DNA of 64,000 nucleotides. Origin: Streptomyces sp. DvalAA-14. GTDB lineage: Bacteria > Actinomycetota > Actinomycetes > Streptomycetales > Streptomycetaceae. The notes under the pieces were generated by a model. That model was not told the origin of the DNA. It made no database searches and saw only the letters and a program-made list of their open reading frames with translations. Location: NCBI RefSeq assembly GCF_900091855.1, contig NZ_FMCH01000388.1, positions 62,001 through 126,000 of the forward strand, given 5' to 3'. This document shows, piece after piece, positions 54,440 to 62,304 of the stretch; position 1 is the stretch's first letter, and every line of letters begins with the position of its first letter. The position numbers and the translations under genes were made by a program.

Positions 54440-56170
54440 TCACCTCCTTCGCATCGGCGCCTGGGTCGGCAGCGGGGAACGCGGCGCGGCAGGTGGCGGC
54501 GTCCGGGGCGGTTGCTGCGGCTCCGGTGCGTAAGTCGGGGCGGCCGGGAGGTTGGCGTGGTGGCGGAGTCGCCAGAGGAGGACGTCGCTGAGGGAGTCAG
54601 CGGTGTCGAGGGCGCGTTCGTCCGCAGCCCTGTGGAGAAGGGCGGTGAGGTCGTGGCCGGCGGCCTGGGCTTCGGTGAGGGTGGCGGCGAGGGCGGGCCA
54701 GTTGGGCTCGGCTTGGATGCGGGTGGCGTCGTCGGGCAGCACGCTGTGGAGGGCGCGGGTCGCCTGGTCGCGGGCTGGGGCGGGGAGTTGCTGGCCACGT
54801 TCGCGCATGGTGGCGACGGGAGTGCCGGCGGCGGCCTGGTAGGCGGCGCGGAGGTGGGTGGCGGTCTGGCGGGAGGCTGCGGCCTGTTGGGCGTGGCCGC
54901 GAGCGGCGTGCCAGTGGGCGGCCATGACGGCGGCGGTGACGAGGATGCTGAGGAGCATCGCGGTGGCGCCCCCGTCTTCCCCCTTGCCGAGGGCCGGACC
55001 AGAGCGGACGAGGTCGCGGGCGGCCTGGCGTAGGGCCTGGTTGTGGGTGTTGCCGGCCTGGACATGGAAGCGGGTGCCGCGTTCGAAGGAGCGGGCAGCC
55101 TGCCGCAGTTCGGCGCGGGTGTTGACGGGGGAGGTCTGGGCGAGAGCGTCGAGGACTTCGCCGACGCCCCCGAGTTGATCGGCAGTGGCCGCGTCGCCGC
55201 CGCCATCGACGCCGTCGCGGTTGCCGAGGGCCCGGAGGGCATGGGCCGTGGCGGCGGTGCCGATGCGGCGGGCGCGGGCGGGTCCGGTGCGCGGGGAGGC
55301 TTCGGCGGGGTCGTCGGGGGAGAAGGTGCTGGGCGCGAGGCGCTTGCGGATGCGGGGGAGGGAGAGGTCGGGGGCCAGTTCGGAGCCGGAGAACCAGATG
55401 GGCTGCTGGTCGCGGTTGCGGTCGCCGGGCAGCGCGACGCTGAAGCCGGTCAAGTCCCCCGAGGGGGCGAGCCGCTTGTTGATCCGGATGCCTTGCTCGG
55501 TGAGGCGGCGGAAGAACTCTTCTTCGGCGGACGCACCCGCCAGGACGCGGCGGACATCGTCGCGGAGCTGGTCGCGGGCGGGGCGTTCGAGGCCGCGGCG
55601 TTCGGCCTTCCGGCGCTCCGCGCTGGTGGCGCGTTTCGCCGCCGTGCCGTCCCCCGGTTGGAGTTCGCGCAGCCCGAGGTCCTTCTCGATGGCGCGAGCC
55701 TCGGCCTGGACGGCCCTCTTGTCGAAGTTCCGGCGGACGGTGTGGCCGTCCTCGCGGACGAGGGTGGCAGCGATGTGGATGTGGTCGGGCGCGTGGCGTA
55801 CGGCGACCCAACGGCTGGCTTTGGCGTCGCCCTCGGGCACGATGCCGGCGGCGGCGACGATACGGCGGGCGATGCCGGCGGCCCACTCGTCGTCGGTCAG
55901 CTGACGATCGTCGAGGGCTGCGCGTACGGAGCAGTGCCAGATGGTCGTCTTGGGGCGCTGCGTGCGAGGCAGCGACGTGACCGGCAGGTCAAGTTGACGG
56001 GCGAGCTTCGCGAGGGCCTCGCGGCTGGCGTGCGGGCCGGGGTCGGGGGCGAAGTCGTTCCAGGACGCGACCATGTGCTGGTCGGTGTGCTCGTTGGCCT
56101 TGCCGGGGCCGTACAGGTACGCGATCAGGCCGTACGTGCCGCCGGAGCCCTCGGTGATCTTGGGGATCAA
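54440..56170 (-). CDS. MOB-type relaxase (mobilisation nuclease)
   Basis: A 576-residue relaxase of the MobA/VirD2-like fold. MIPKITEGSGGTYGLIAYLY begins the protein and the histidine motif HAPDHIHIAATLV, near residue 125, is the metal-binding triad that defines relaxases. The later C-terminal half is Ala/Arg-rich with one hydrophobic segment (AMLLSILVTAAVMAAHW), a feature of Streptomyces versions. The TTG start has GGAGG nine bases upstream and follows the MobC gene by six bases. It would nick DNA at an origin of transfer that I could not locate. The downstream STAND gene converges on it. Confidence 0.87.
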   Translation of the reverse strand: MIPKITEGSGGTYGLIAYLYGPGKANEHTDQHMVASWNDFAPDPGPHASREALAKLARQLDLPVTSLPRTQRPKTTIWHCSVRAALDDRQLTDDEWAAGIARRIVAAAGIVPEGDAKASRWVAVRHAPDHIHIAATLVREDGHTVRRNFDKRAVQAEARAIEKDLGLRELQPGDGTAAKRATSAERRKAERRGLERPARDQLRDDVRRVLAGASAEEEFFRRLTEQGIRINKRLAPSGDLTGFSVALPGDRNRDQQPIWFSGSELAPDLSLPRIRKRLAPSTFSPDDPAEASPRTGPARARRIGTAATAHALRALGNRDGVDGGGDAATADQLGGVGEVLDALAQTSPVNTRAELRQAARSFERGTRFHVQAGNTHNQALRQAARDLVRSGPALGKGEDGGATAMLLSILVTAAVMAAHWHAARGHAQQAAASRQTATHLRAAYQAAAGTPVATMRERGQQLPAPARDQATRALHSVLPDDATRIQAEPNWPALAATLTEAQAAGHDLTALLHRAADERALDTADSLSDVLLWRLRHHANLPAAPTYAPEPQQPPRTPPPAAPRSPLPTQAPMRRR

Positions 56171-56176
56171 CGACCC

Positions 56177-57361
56177 TTACCTCCGGACGATTTCGGAGGC
56201 GGCGGTGTCCACGCCGTCCAGGGCGTCACGAACCAGCTCCAGGGTGCGATGGGTCTGGTCGTGGAGGGAGTCGCCGGGGCGGAGGCGGGCCAGGACCTGG
56301 TTGAGGTTGTTGCCGACGGCGGCGAGTTGGCGGTTGGACTCCATGAGTTCTTCGAGTTGGCGGCGGGTGTCGGCGATGGCCGCCCTGGGGTCCGTGGTGC
56401 GTGCCGCGAGGAGCGCGGTTGCGGCCGCGTATCCGCCGGGTTTGAGGCGGCAGGCGGCGGCTGCGGTGGTGAGGTCGGCCCATTCGCCGTCGCTGAAGCA
56501 GGGGTGCGTGCGGTTTCGGCGTGGTTCGTTCATCCGCCGGCGGTGCTGGTGGGCGATTTCGGCGGCCGGGGGCGGGCCGGCCGAAGGGGAGCGGGACGGC
56601 GGTACCGGTTCGGGGTGGGGGATGGCGAGGACGGCGGCGTCAACATGCTTTACGGCACGCGTGATGCGTTCCAGGGAAGAGCTGGCCGGTTCGGGATTCG
56701 GCATGCCGCCGGAATTGAGGTAGCGGGCAAGCTGGTTGAGTCGGCTGCCGGTAGCGGCGAGTGCGCGGTTGGCCTCCATGAGACCTTCGAGGCGACGGCG
56801 TTCCTCGTCGATGCTGGTACGTCGATCGGCTCGTGAGTAGGCGACGGTCGCGGCGGCGGTGAAGCCGCCGGGTGTGAGGTGGCAGTCGCTGGCGGCTGCG
56901 GTGATCTCGGTCCATTCGTCGTCGCTGAAGCAGGGGTTGACGCGGTGGGTGCGCGGTATGGCAAGGCGGCGTCGGTGGTGCGTGATGGCGTCGGCAACGG
57001 TGATCGGGGCGCCGGTTACCTCGGCGACGGTGGTGGTGATCGCGGTGGTGCATACGTCGGCTGCTGCGGTGACGAGGGGGCTCGGTGCTGCGGTGGCGCG
57101 GTCGTACGTCCCCCTCGGCACCCCCGGGCCGTAAGCCGCCGAAGTCGACCGCCCCCTGGCGGCGGCTTCGGCCCGGCCCGCCACCCCTGGGGCGGACCGA
57201 ACCCCGGGATGACTCATCCCCGGACAACTTGCTCCGCCAGGTGCCGTCTTTCCGAACGTTCGCCTCCACGGGCCCTTCAGCTCAGGGGCCTTGGTGGTCT
57301 CGTGCGTCTTGTGCGCAGCGCTGTCGGGGGATTCGTCGGCGCGGTTTAGGTCCGGGGTCAC
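56177..57361 (-). CDS. MobC-like relaxosome protein with duplicated domain
   Basis: A 394-residue protein with two tandem copies of a MobC-like domain. Copy 1 has NPCFSDDEWTEITAAASDCH and RRLEGLMEANRALAATGSRL; copy 2 has HPCFSDGEWADLTTAAAACR and RQLEELMESNRQLAAVGNNL, then LNQVLARL. Such proteins bind the transfer origin and load the relaxase. The GTG start at 57361 is uncertain, since the first 100 residues are Pro/Ala-rich with weaker coding character; a later start near the first copy is possible. It is immediately upstream of the relaxase. Confidence 0.8.
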   Translation of the reverse strand: MTPDLNRADESPDSAAHKTHETTKAPELKGPWRRTFGKTAPGGASCPGMSHPGVRSAPGVAGRAEAAARGRSTSAAYGPGVPRGTYDRATAAPSPLVTAAADVCTTAITTTVAEVTGAPITVADAITHHRRRLAIPRTHRVNPCFSDDEWTEITAAASDCHLTPGGFTAAATVAYSRADRRTSIDEERRRLEGLMEANRALAATGSRLNQLARYLNSGGMPNPEPASSSLERITRAVKHVDAAVLAIPHPEPVPPSRSPSAGPPPAAEIAHQHRRRMNEPRRNRTHPCFSDGEWADLTTAAAACRLKPGGYAAATALLAARTTDPRAAIADTRRQLEELMESNRQLAAVGNNLNQVLARLRPGDSLHDQTHRTLELVRDALDGVDTAASEIVRR

Positions 57362-57522
57362 GGCGCTCTCCGTTCAGGACATGGCGGATCTCGGGCTGCG
57401 GGTGGGGACCCCTCCCGTGTAGCAGGGATGCGATGGTCCGGCCGAAGCGCGGTTTGGAGGGACCGCCCTTCTGAGATAGGGCGGCCCCCGGAGACGCGGT
57501 GGTGCCGTCGGTTCAGGCCGGC

Positions 57523-58398
57523 TCAGTCGGTGGGTGGCCCGGGCTTCGTGGACCGGCTCTGCGACAGGCGGGTGAGGGCTTGGGTGATGCGGTCGTTTCC
57601 GGCGGACAGTCCGGCGGCCTGGATCGCCTCGCGGGCGGCGGTGCGGCTCACTTGGCCGGCATCGGGGTGGGCGGCGGCGATGATGGCGGCCAGGTCGTCG
57701 ATGGTTGCGTCGGCTCGCCGACCCGGCCGGCCGGTACCGGTTCGTGCGCGCGAACGGGTCCGGTCGGTACCGCTGGTGGCCGTTTTGCGGCCGGGGATTC
57801 CGGCGGCAGGGGTCTCCGTCGTTGGCTGCTGGCGTATCTCCGTGTGGGATGCAGCCGATTCGGCGGCCGGAATCACCTCTGCAGCGGCCGGATTCGGGCT
57901 CGGCGTTCCGGCCGCCACCGATTCCGGCGAGTGGGACTGGGCGTGGCGGGTGACCAGGATGTGGAGGTGGGTGGCGCCGCCGAGGGCCATCGGGGCGATT
58001 GTGGACAGCACCGCGACGGTGTGGTTGCCGAGGACCAGGACGTGGGTGCCCGGAGTGTTCAGGCGCATGGAGTCCAGGGAGTTGGCCCACAGGCTGGCGG
58101 CGGTCGCGGCGGCGAAGGGGGTCCAGGCGTAGAGGCGGGCGCTAAGCGGGGCGTCGCGCAGGAGGAGGATCGCGCGGATGCCGTACGCGATGAAGCCGTC
58201 GATGACGACCGGGAAGAGGTAGCTGAGCTCGGGGCGGACGTGGGTGGCCAGGGCGATCTGGCGCAGGGAGTCGAAGGAAAGCACGCAGCCGCAGGCGCCT
58301 AGCAGAAGGATCGCGAGGCGGTCGTACGGGAGCGAGCGGCGCCGTGGCCGGTTGGCTATTCGGTCGGCGTGCGTGGGCGGCGGGATGGGCGTGGGCAT
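57523..58398 (-). CDS. DUF2637 membrane protein, transfer-associated
   Basis: A 291-residue protein with four hydrophobic segments: LAILLLGACGCVLSFDSL, LFPVVIDGFIAYGIRAILLL, AWTPFAAATAASLWANSL and VAVLSTIAPMALGGATHLHI. This is the DUF2637 pattern found in Streptomyces plasmids and integrative elements, where it is linked to DNA spread (Spd-like). The C-terminal 120 residues are Ala/Thr/Pro-rich with a possible HTH at the end. A GGAG lies six bases before the ATG. It belongs to the same element as the relaxase genes. Confidence 0.82.
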   Translation of the reverse strand: MPTPIPPPTHADRIANRPRRRSLPYDRLAILLLGACGCVLSFDSLRQIALATHVRPELSYLFPVVIDGFIAYGIRAILLLRDAPLSARLYAWTPFAAATAASLWANSLDSMRLNTPGTHVLVLGNHTVAVLSTIAPMALGGATHLHILVTRHAQSHSPESVAAGTPSPNPAAAEVIPAAESAASHTEIRQQPTTETPAAGIPGRKTATSGTDRTRSRARTGTGRPGRRADATIDDLAAIIAAAHPDAGQVSRTAAREAIQAAGLSAGNDRITQALTRLSQSRSTKPGPPTD

Positions 58399-58547
58399 GC
58401 AGAACTCCAGGCAGGGCGGGGGTGATGCACGGCGCGGGTCGGCGCAGGCCGGGGCGTCACCCGGTTCGGGGGAGAAGGGCGCGCGTCAGGGCAGGGACGG
58501 CGCGAGGGCGGCTGTGAGCCGCGAGAAGTGCGTGTCCGCGGTGGGCG

Positions 58548-59486
58548 TCAGGCTCTTGCGGCGGCCAGTGCGGAGGGCCGGGGGCCGTGGAGGGCAGCGC
58601 GGACCAGGGCTCGGCCACGGGTGGCCGTGCGGGCGCGTTCGTCGAGGGCTTCGGGCGGGGTGGCGTCCAAGCCCGCGCAGGTGCGGCAGATGCCTTCGTG
58701 CGCGATCGGCCGTGCGCAGGCGGCGCACTCGTGCTCGCGTTGCTTCGCCGATGCGGTGACCGGTTCGGGCGCCGGGGGCAACTTGCGGGTGAGGCGGTCG
58801 TGGAGGAGGGCCGGTGCGCTGTGGACGTGTTCGGGCAGGCCGCTGAGTAGGGCCTGGGAAAGGTCGCGTGCACCGTGGCCGCGCTCCAGCCAGCGGGTCA
58901 CCAGCGGCGCGAGCGCGATGGCCTCCGCCGTACCGAGGCGCAGGCGCGGCTCCGCCGCCGTCACGCGGTGCAGCAGGGCCGCAGCCTCGCCCACGCCCGC
59001 GTCCGGCGGTCCGGCGGGGGTGGCTTCGGCGCCGTGGGCTTTCTGCCGCCCTCCCGCGCCTGAGCCAGACTCGGCGTCGGGCGACGTCCGTTGCGCGGGG
59101 AGGGAGGGTTCTTTCCCACGGTCCTTTAGTGGGTGGGCGTCACGGGCGCCGTCAGCCGATCGACCGGAGCCCGGAAGTACGGTATTCGGCCCCACCTGCG
59201 GAGTGTCGTACACGTGGGTCTCGCTCACGAATGTGCCGTCCGCGCGGCGTACCCGCTCGACGCGGTAGTAGCCGAACGCGGCCAGCTCGCGTAGGGCCTT
59301 CGCCACGGAGTGACGGCCCTGGGGGCTGGTGTCGGCCATCCGCCGGCCGTCCTCGCGCCAGCCGTCGGGCCGGGAGAGGAGGTCGGCCAGCAGGCCGCGG
59401 GCGGTGTAGGACAGCCGCCGGTCTTGCAGCAGCGTGTTGGGCAGGACCGTGAAGCCGCGCGCATGGCGGCTACGATGAATCTGCAT
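58548..59486 (-). CDS. HTH-domain protein typical of Streptomyces plasmids
   Basis: A 312-residue protein. The first 90 residues form a winged-helix part (GFTVLPNTLLQDRRLSYTAR, MADTSPQGRHSVAKALRELA), followed by a variable linker. A small zinc motif ends it: CAACARPIAHEGICRTCAG. The ATG at 59486 was chosen because the previous 94 codons of the open frame lack coding character. Proteins of this type occur in mobile elements and plasmids and may regulate or initiate replication; the role is not certain. It ends the transfer block on the right. Confidence 0.75.
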   Translation of the reverse strand: MQIHRSRHARGFTVLPNTLLQDRRLSYTARGLLADLLSRPDGWREDGRRMADTSPQGRHSVAKALRELAAFGYYRVERVRRADGTFVSETHVYDTPQVGPNTVLPGSGRSADGARDAHPLKDRGKEPSLPAQRTSPDAESGSGAGGRQKAHGAEATPAGPPDAGVGEAAALLHRVTAAEPRLRLGTAEAIALAPLVTRWLERGHGARDLSQALLSGLPEHVHSAPALLHDRLTRKLPPAPEPVTASAKQREHECAACARPIAHEGICRTCAGLDATPPEALDERARTATRGRALVRAALHGPRPSALAAARA

Positions 59487-60082
59487 CGGGAGGTAGAGCT
59501 CCTTGTGCCGGACCCCGGAGCGTTGGCGCGCTGCCGGGGTCACCCTATTGAGTTGCTTGGTGACAGAACGTACCACGCAAGTCGACCAAGATCGACTGGT
59601 CTTGGGCGCCTTGTTGTTCGGCGGAACGTTCCTTCCGTCAGTGATGAGGGAAGCCCGGACGGATGCGGTTCGGCTGGTACGGCACGTGCTCGGATCCACG
59701 TCCACGGTTCCCTCCCTTCGGTGGTGGGGCCGGTTGGATGGCCTTGGGGCTGCGCCGGGACAGTACATGCTTTTTCCGGACTGGCCTCTGGGGGCGCCTG
59801 CGATGCTGTTGGCACCTGGGAGTGCCCCGCCAGGCGAAGATCATCCAGAGCCGAGTGGGCCACTGCTGCCTGGCCCCAGCAGCGGCCGCTTTATCCGTCG
59901 GCTGAACGCTCGATGGGGACCCCGGCAACCGCGACGGCTCCGACAATCCCGAGGGGAGGTACGGAAGGGCGTGCCTCTGGACCGTCGACAGGACACCTGC
60001 TTCAACTGCTCGGGTAGCGACCGCTCGGCCTCCCCCCACCGGGAGCCCTGTCCTCCTGCGCGATCGCGACCGCGTTGAAAGA
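59487..60082. other. Intergenic, 596 bases, nothing recognised
   Basis: Small frames on both strands are random in codon use. A weak imperfect repeat (GACCA...TGGTC) occurs near 59585-59610. An origin could be hidden here but I see no iterons, AT-rich tract or clear hairpin. Confidence 0.4.
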
Positions 60083-60880
60083 TCAGAGCGCGAGGACAGG
60101 CCGGGTGGAAAAGTCCTCGCAGAGGTCTTCGCCTTCCGGCCCGTACACAAATTCGGCCATGGCGGGGTTGCGGTTGGCTGTGGCCAGGGGCAGCCAGGAG
60201 AGTAGGGCGCCGTAGCCGCCGCATGCGGACTCTCCGCCATCCCCGCCATGCACCGCGTTGACGTCGCTTGTCAGTTCTGTGCGATAGGTCTCGTAGGCGA
60301 TGCGCAAGCCCAAGGCGTTCAGCTGATGCTGCGGGCCGGCGTGGTCGTCGTAGGGGATGCGGTCGAGAGGGCAGTCGTTGCCCCATCGGAACAGGGTCTG
60401 CGCGCCGGCTCCGCAGGCGTACTCCCACTCGTCTGAGCTCGGCATGCGCAGACCGCGAGCCGCGAGGACGGCCGGCATGTCGGTGGGCACCTCGGTCAGG
60501 TTCTCGTCCTCCACGGCCATGAGCACGGTGGGCAAGGTGACAATCCGGCGTGGGCTGAGCAGTTGTGCGAGGTGGGTACGCAGGTCGGGACCGTGGCCGA
60601 AGCCCGCCTCCAGGCTTTCCGCGTAGTCGGCGATCTGCTCGGACGTCGGCTCCCAGGTGGCGACGTCGAATCCAAGCGCCACCGTACCGGCGGGTATCAG
60701 GGCGAATTGCTGCGCATTCCGCTCGACTCGGACGCGGTGCAGCGGAGCACCGAGGTGCTCGACGATTTCGACTTCGGCTACCTGGCCACCCACCAAGTCC
60801 GCGGCCTCCTCGGCGATCCGGCTGGCGGTCGGCAGGTCGAAGGACCGCCACTGGTCAAGGGTGAGGTTGGCGAGAGTCAC
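60083..60880 (-). CDS. Formylglycine-generating-enzyme-like protein
   Basis: A 265-residue protein. FALIPAGTVALGFD in the first third and RMPSSDEWEYACGAGAQTLF followed by RWGNDCP are the hallmark of the FGE-sulfatase/SUMF1 fold. The family includes enzymes that oxidise cysteine and non-catalytic domains used as carbohydrate or peptide binders. It is smaller than typical FGE proteins, and the active-site cysteine pair cannot be confirmed, so the enzyme activity is doubtful. GTG start; there is only a weak ribosome site. It stands alone beyond the transfer block. Confidence 0.65.
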   Translation of the reverse strand: MTLANLTLDQWRSFDLPTASRIAEEAADLVGGQVAEVEIVEHLGAPLHRVRVERNAQQFALIPAGTVALGFDVATWEPTSEQIADYAESLEAGFGHGPDLRTHLAQLLSPRRIVTLPTVLMAVEDENLTEVPTDMPAVLAARGLRMPSSDEWEYACGAGAQTLFRWGNDCPLDRIPYDDHAGPQHQLNALGLRIAYETYRTELTSDVNAVHGGDGGESACGGYGALLSWLPLATANRNPAMAEFVYGPEGEDLCEDFSTRPVLAL

Positions 60881-61011
60881 GTGCCGCAGTGTTCCACCGG
60901 GTCTGACACTGCTGGATCCAGGGTTGCGCGGTGGAGGGGGCTGCTGAGGGCGGCGGGAGTTCCGGCGACGTTCGGCATGTCCGGCGGATCTGCCGTCGTA
61001 GGCTGCGCCGC

Positions 61012-61356
61012 ATGCACAGCACCTTGACGGAGCATGCCCGGTGTCTTTACGGAGACGAGTACCGACCGACTCCGAAGTGTGACCGAGAACATCGCGATCA
61101 CTTCTTCATCGAGGAGCTGACCTTCGCTGATGCGGACACGATCCTTGCGATGCTGCACGAGCTGTCGCCTCATGCGGTCGACGGTCTTCTCCCGGTATGG
61201 GTCCGAAACCTGGCCTACCGGCTCGTGCTTCTTCAGCGACCCGACGAGCCGGCTCTCCTACGGGAGGCTGCTGAGAATCTGTGGCTGCATGGTCCGGACT
61301 GGGACGACGTTGCGGCAGAGCTCACGCAACGGGCTGACGTTCTGGAAGCGGGCTGA
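61012..61356 (+). CDS. Hypothetical protein, 114 aa
   Basis: Starts at the ATG at 61012 (an upstream in-frame GTG at 60931 lacks coding character). It reads MHSTLTEHARCLYGDEYRP, then LTFADADTILAMLHELSPHA and LYRLVL-like and LLREAAENLWLHGPDWDDVA segments. It is acidic and probably helical. I do not recognise it. Confidence 0.5.
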   Translation: MHSTLTEHARCLYGDEYRPTPKCDREHRDHFFIEELTFADADTILAMLHELSPHAVDGLLPVWVRNLAYRLVLLQRPDEPALLREAAENLWLHGPDWDDVAAELTQRADVLEAG

Positions 61357-61380
61357 TCCGCGAATCGGAGAGCTGCGGCC

Positions 61381-61470
61381 GGAACCACAAACGGATCGAC
61401 GCCAAGGCGGAAGTACCGTGGAAGCCGGAGGCGCGCCTGTCGTAGCGCGTTGCGATGGCCCTGCACCCGA
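61381..61470 (-). pseudogene. Fragment of an IS5-type transposase (C-terminus)
   Basis: The minus strand reads CRAIATRYDRRASGFHGT then SALASIRLWF, the conserved C-terminal signature of IS5-family transposases. The upstream parts of the gene are absent. This is a remnant of an old insertion. Confidence 0.6.
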
Positions 61471-61524
61471 CGGGCGCTCCGCGCTGCCTCATAGACTGCC
61501 CGGCCGCTGCCCAGTCGGATGCGG

Positions 61525-61962
61525 TCAGCCCATGCCCTCGTCCTGGATGAGCCAGCGCCCGTGCTGCCGGACCAGGATGTAGCTCCAGTCGTGGTGTCCG
61601 GGAGGCATGGAGGGGTCTTCGGTCCACCAGTGCTGGTGCAGGTCGAAGGTCACCGGGACCTGCACTTCGCTGCCCTCGGTGATCGGCGCGGATACCGTCA
61701 GGGCCTTCATGCCGGAGGTGTCGGCCAGCCAGGACCCCGTCACGGCACGGTGGCTCGAGGTCGACAAGGCCCGTGCGGTGGCGACGTCATGGGCGTCCAG
61801 CGCTCGCATGTACGCCCGGACGACACCACCGGGCTCGGCAGCCGCCGACGGCATGGGCACGTCGTATCTCGGTGTGTTCCACCACCACCAACCCCCGCCC
61901 GCCACCGCCGCGACGGCTGCTACCCCCAGCGCCACGGCCTTCCACGATCTCCGCACGCCCAT
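61525..61962 (-). CDS. Membrane-anchored hypothetical protein, 145 aa
   Basis: The N-terminus MGVRRSWKAVALGVAAVAAV is a short basic stretch plus hydrophobic helix followed by GGGWWWWNT, so it is probably a single-pass membrane anchor facing outwards. The rest (VVRAYMRALDAHDVATARAL, HDWSYILVRQHGRWLIQDEG) has the form of a small NTF2/DUF4878-like extracytoplasmic domain. Function unknown. Confidence 0.7.
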   Translation of the reverse strand: MGVRRSWKAVALGVAAVAAVAGGGWWWWNTPRYDVPMPSAAAEPGGVVRAYMRALDAHDVATARALSTSSHRAVTGSWLADTSGMKALTVSAPITEGSEVQVPVTFDLHQHWWTEDPSMPPGHHDWSYILVRQHGRWLIQDEGMG

Positions 61963-62304
61963 CCCTTTCCCCCGGTGAATCCCGAAAAGGCGACGGCAGT
62001 CGTACCAAGCCGCACACCAACCCCCTACCGGGGGACGTCAAATCTCCCCGACCGGTTCTCCGGACGAGGTGCCGACGCCGGAGAGGCAGCCTGCCGAATC
62101 TTGCGGGCCGCCTCTCGCCGTACAGCCCGGCCGCCGAGCTCGGGGGATTCAACGCGGCCAGGCGGTGCTGGATATTCAGAGGGGTGTCGCGGCCGCCTCC
62201 TATGGCTGGATGTGCCAACTGGGCTGAAGCGATGGCGAGGGTCCGACCGTGTGATCGGGATCCCTCGCCTTCCTCGGCTGCCGCCGACGGCCGGTGGAGC
62301 CTGG
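61963..62304. other. Intergenic, nothing recognised
   Basis: A 342-base gap between two minus-strand genes. It must hold the promoter of the 61525-61962 gene, but I see no clear promoter boxes, terminator or RNA gene. Confidence 0.4.

Noticed and set aside
55043-56836. 597-codon plus-strand open frame
   Set aside because: Antisense to the relaxase and MobC genes; Gly/Val-rich shadow.
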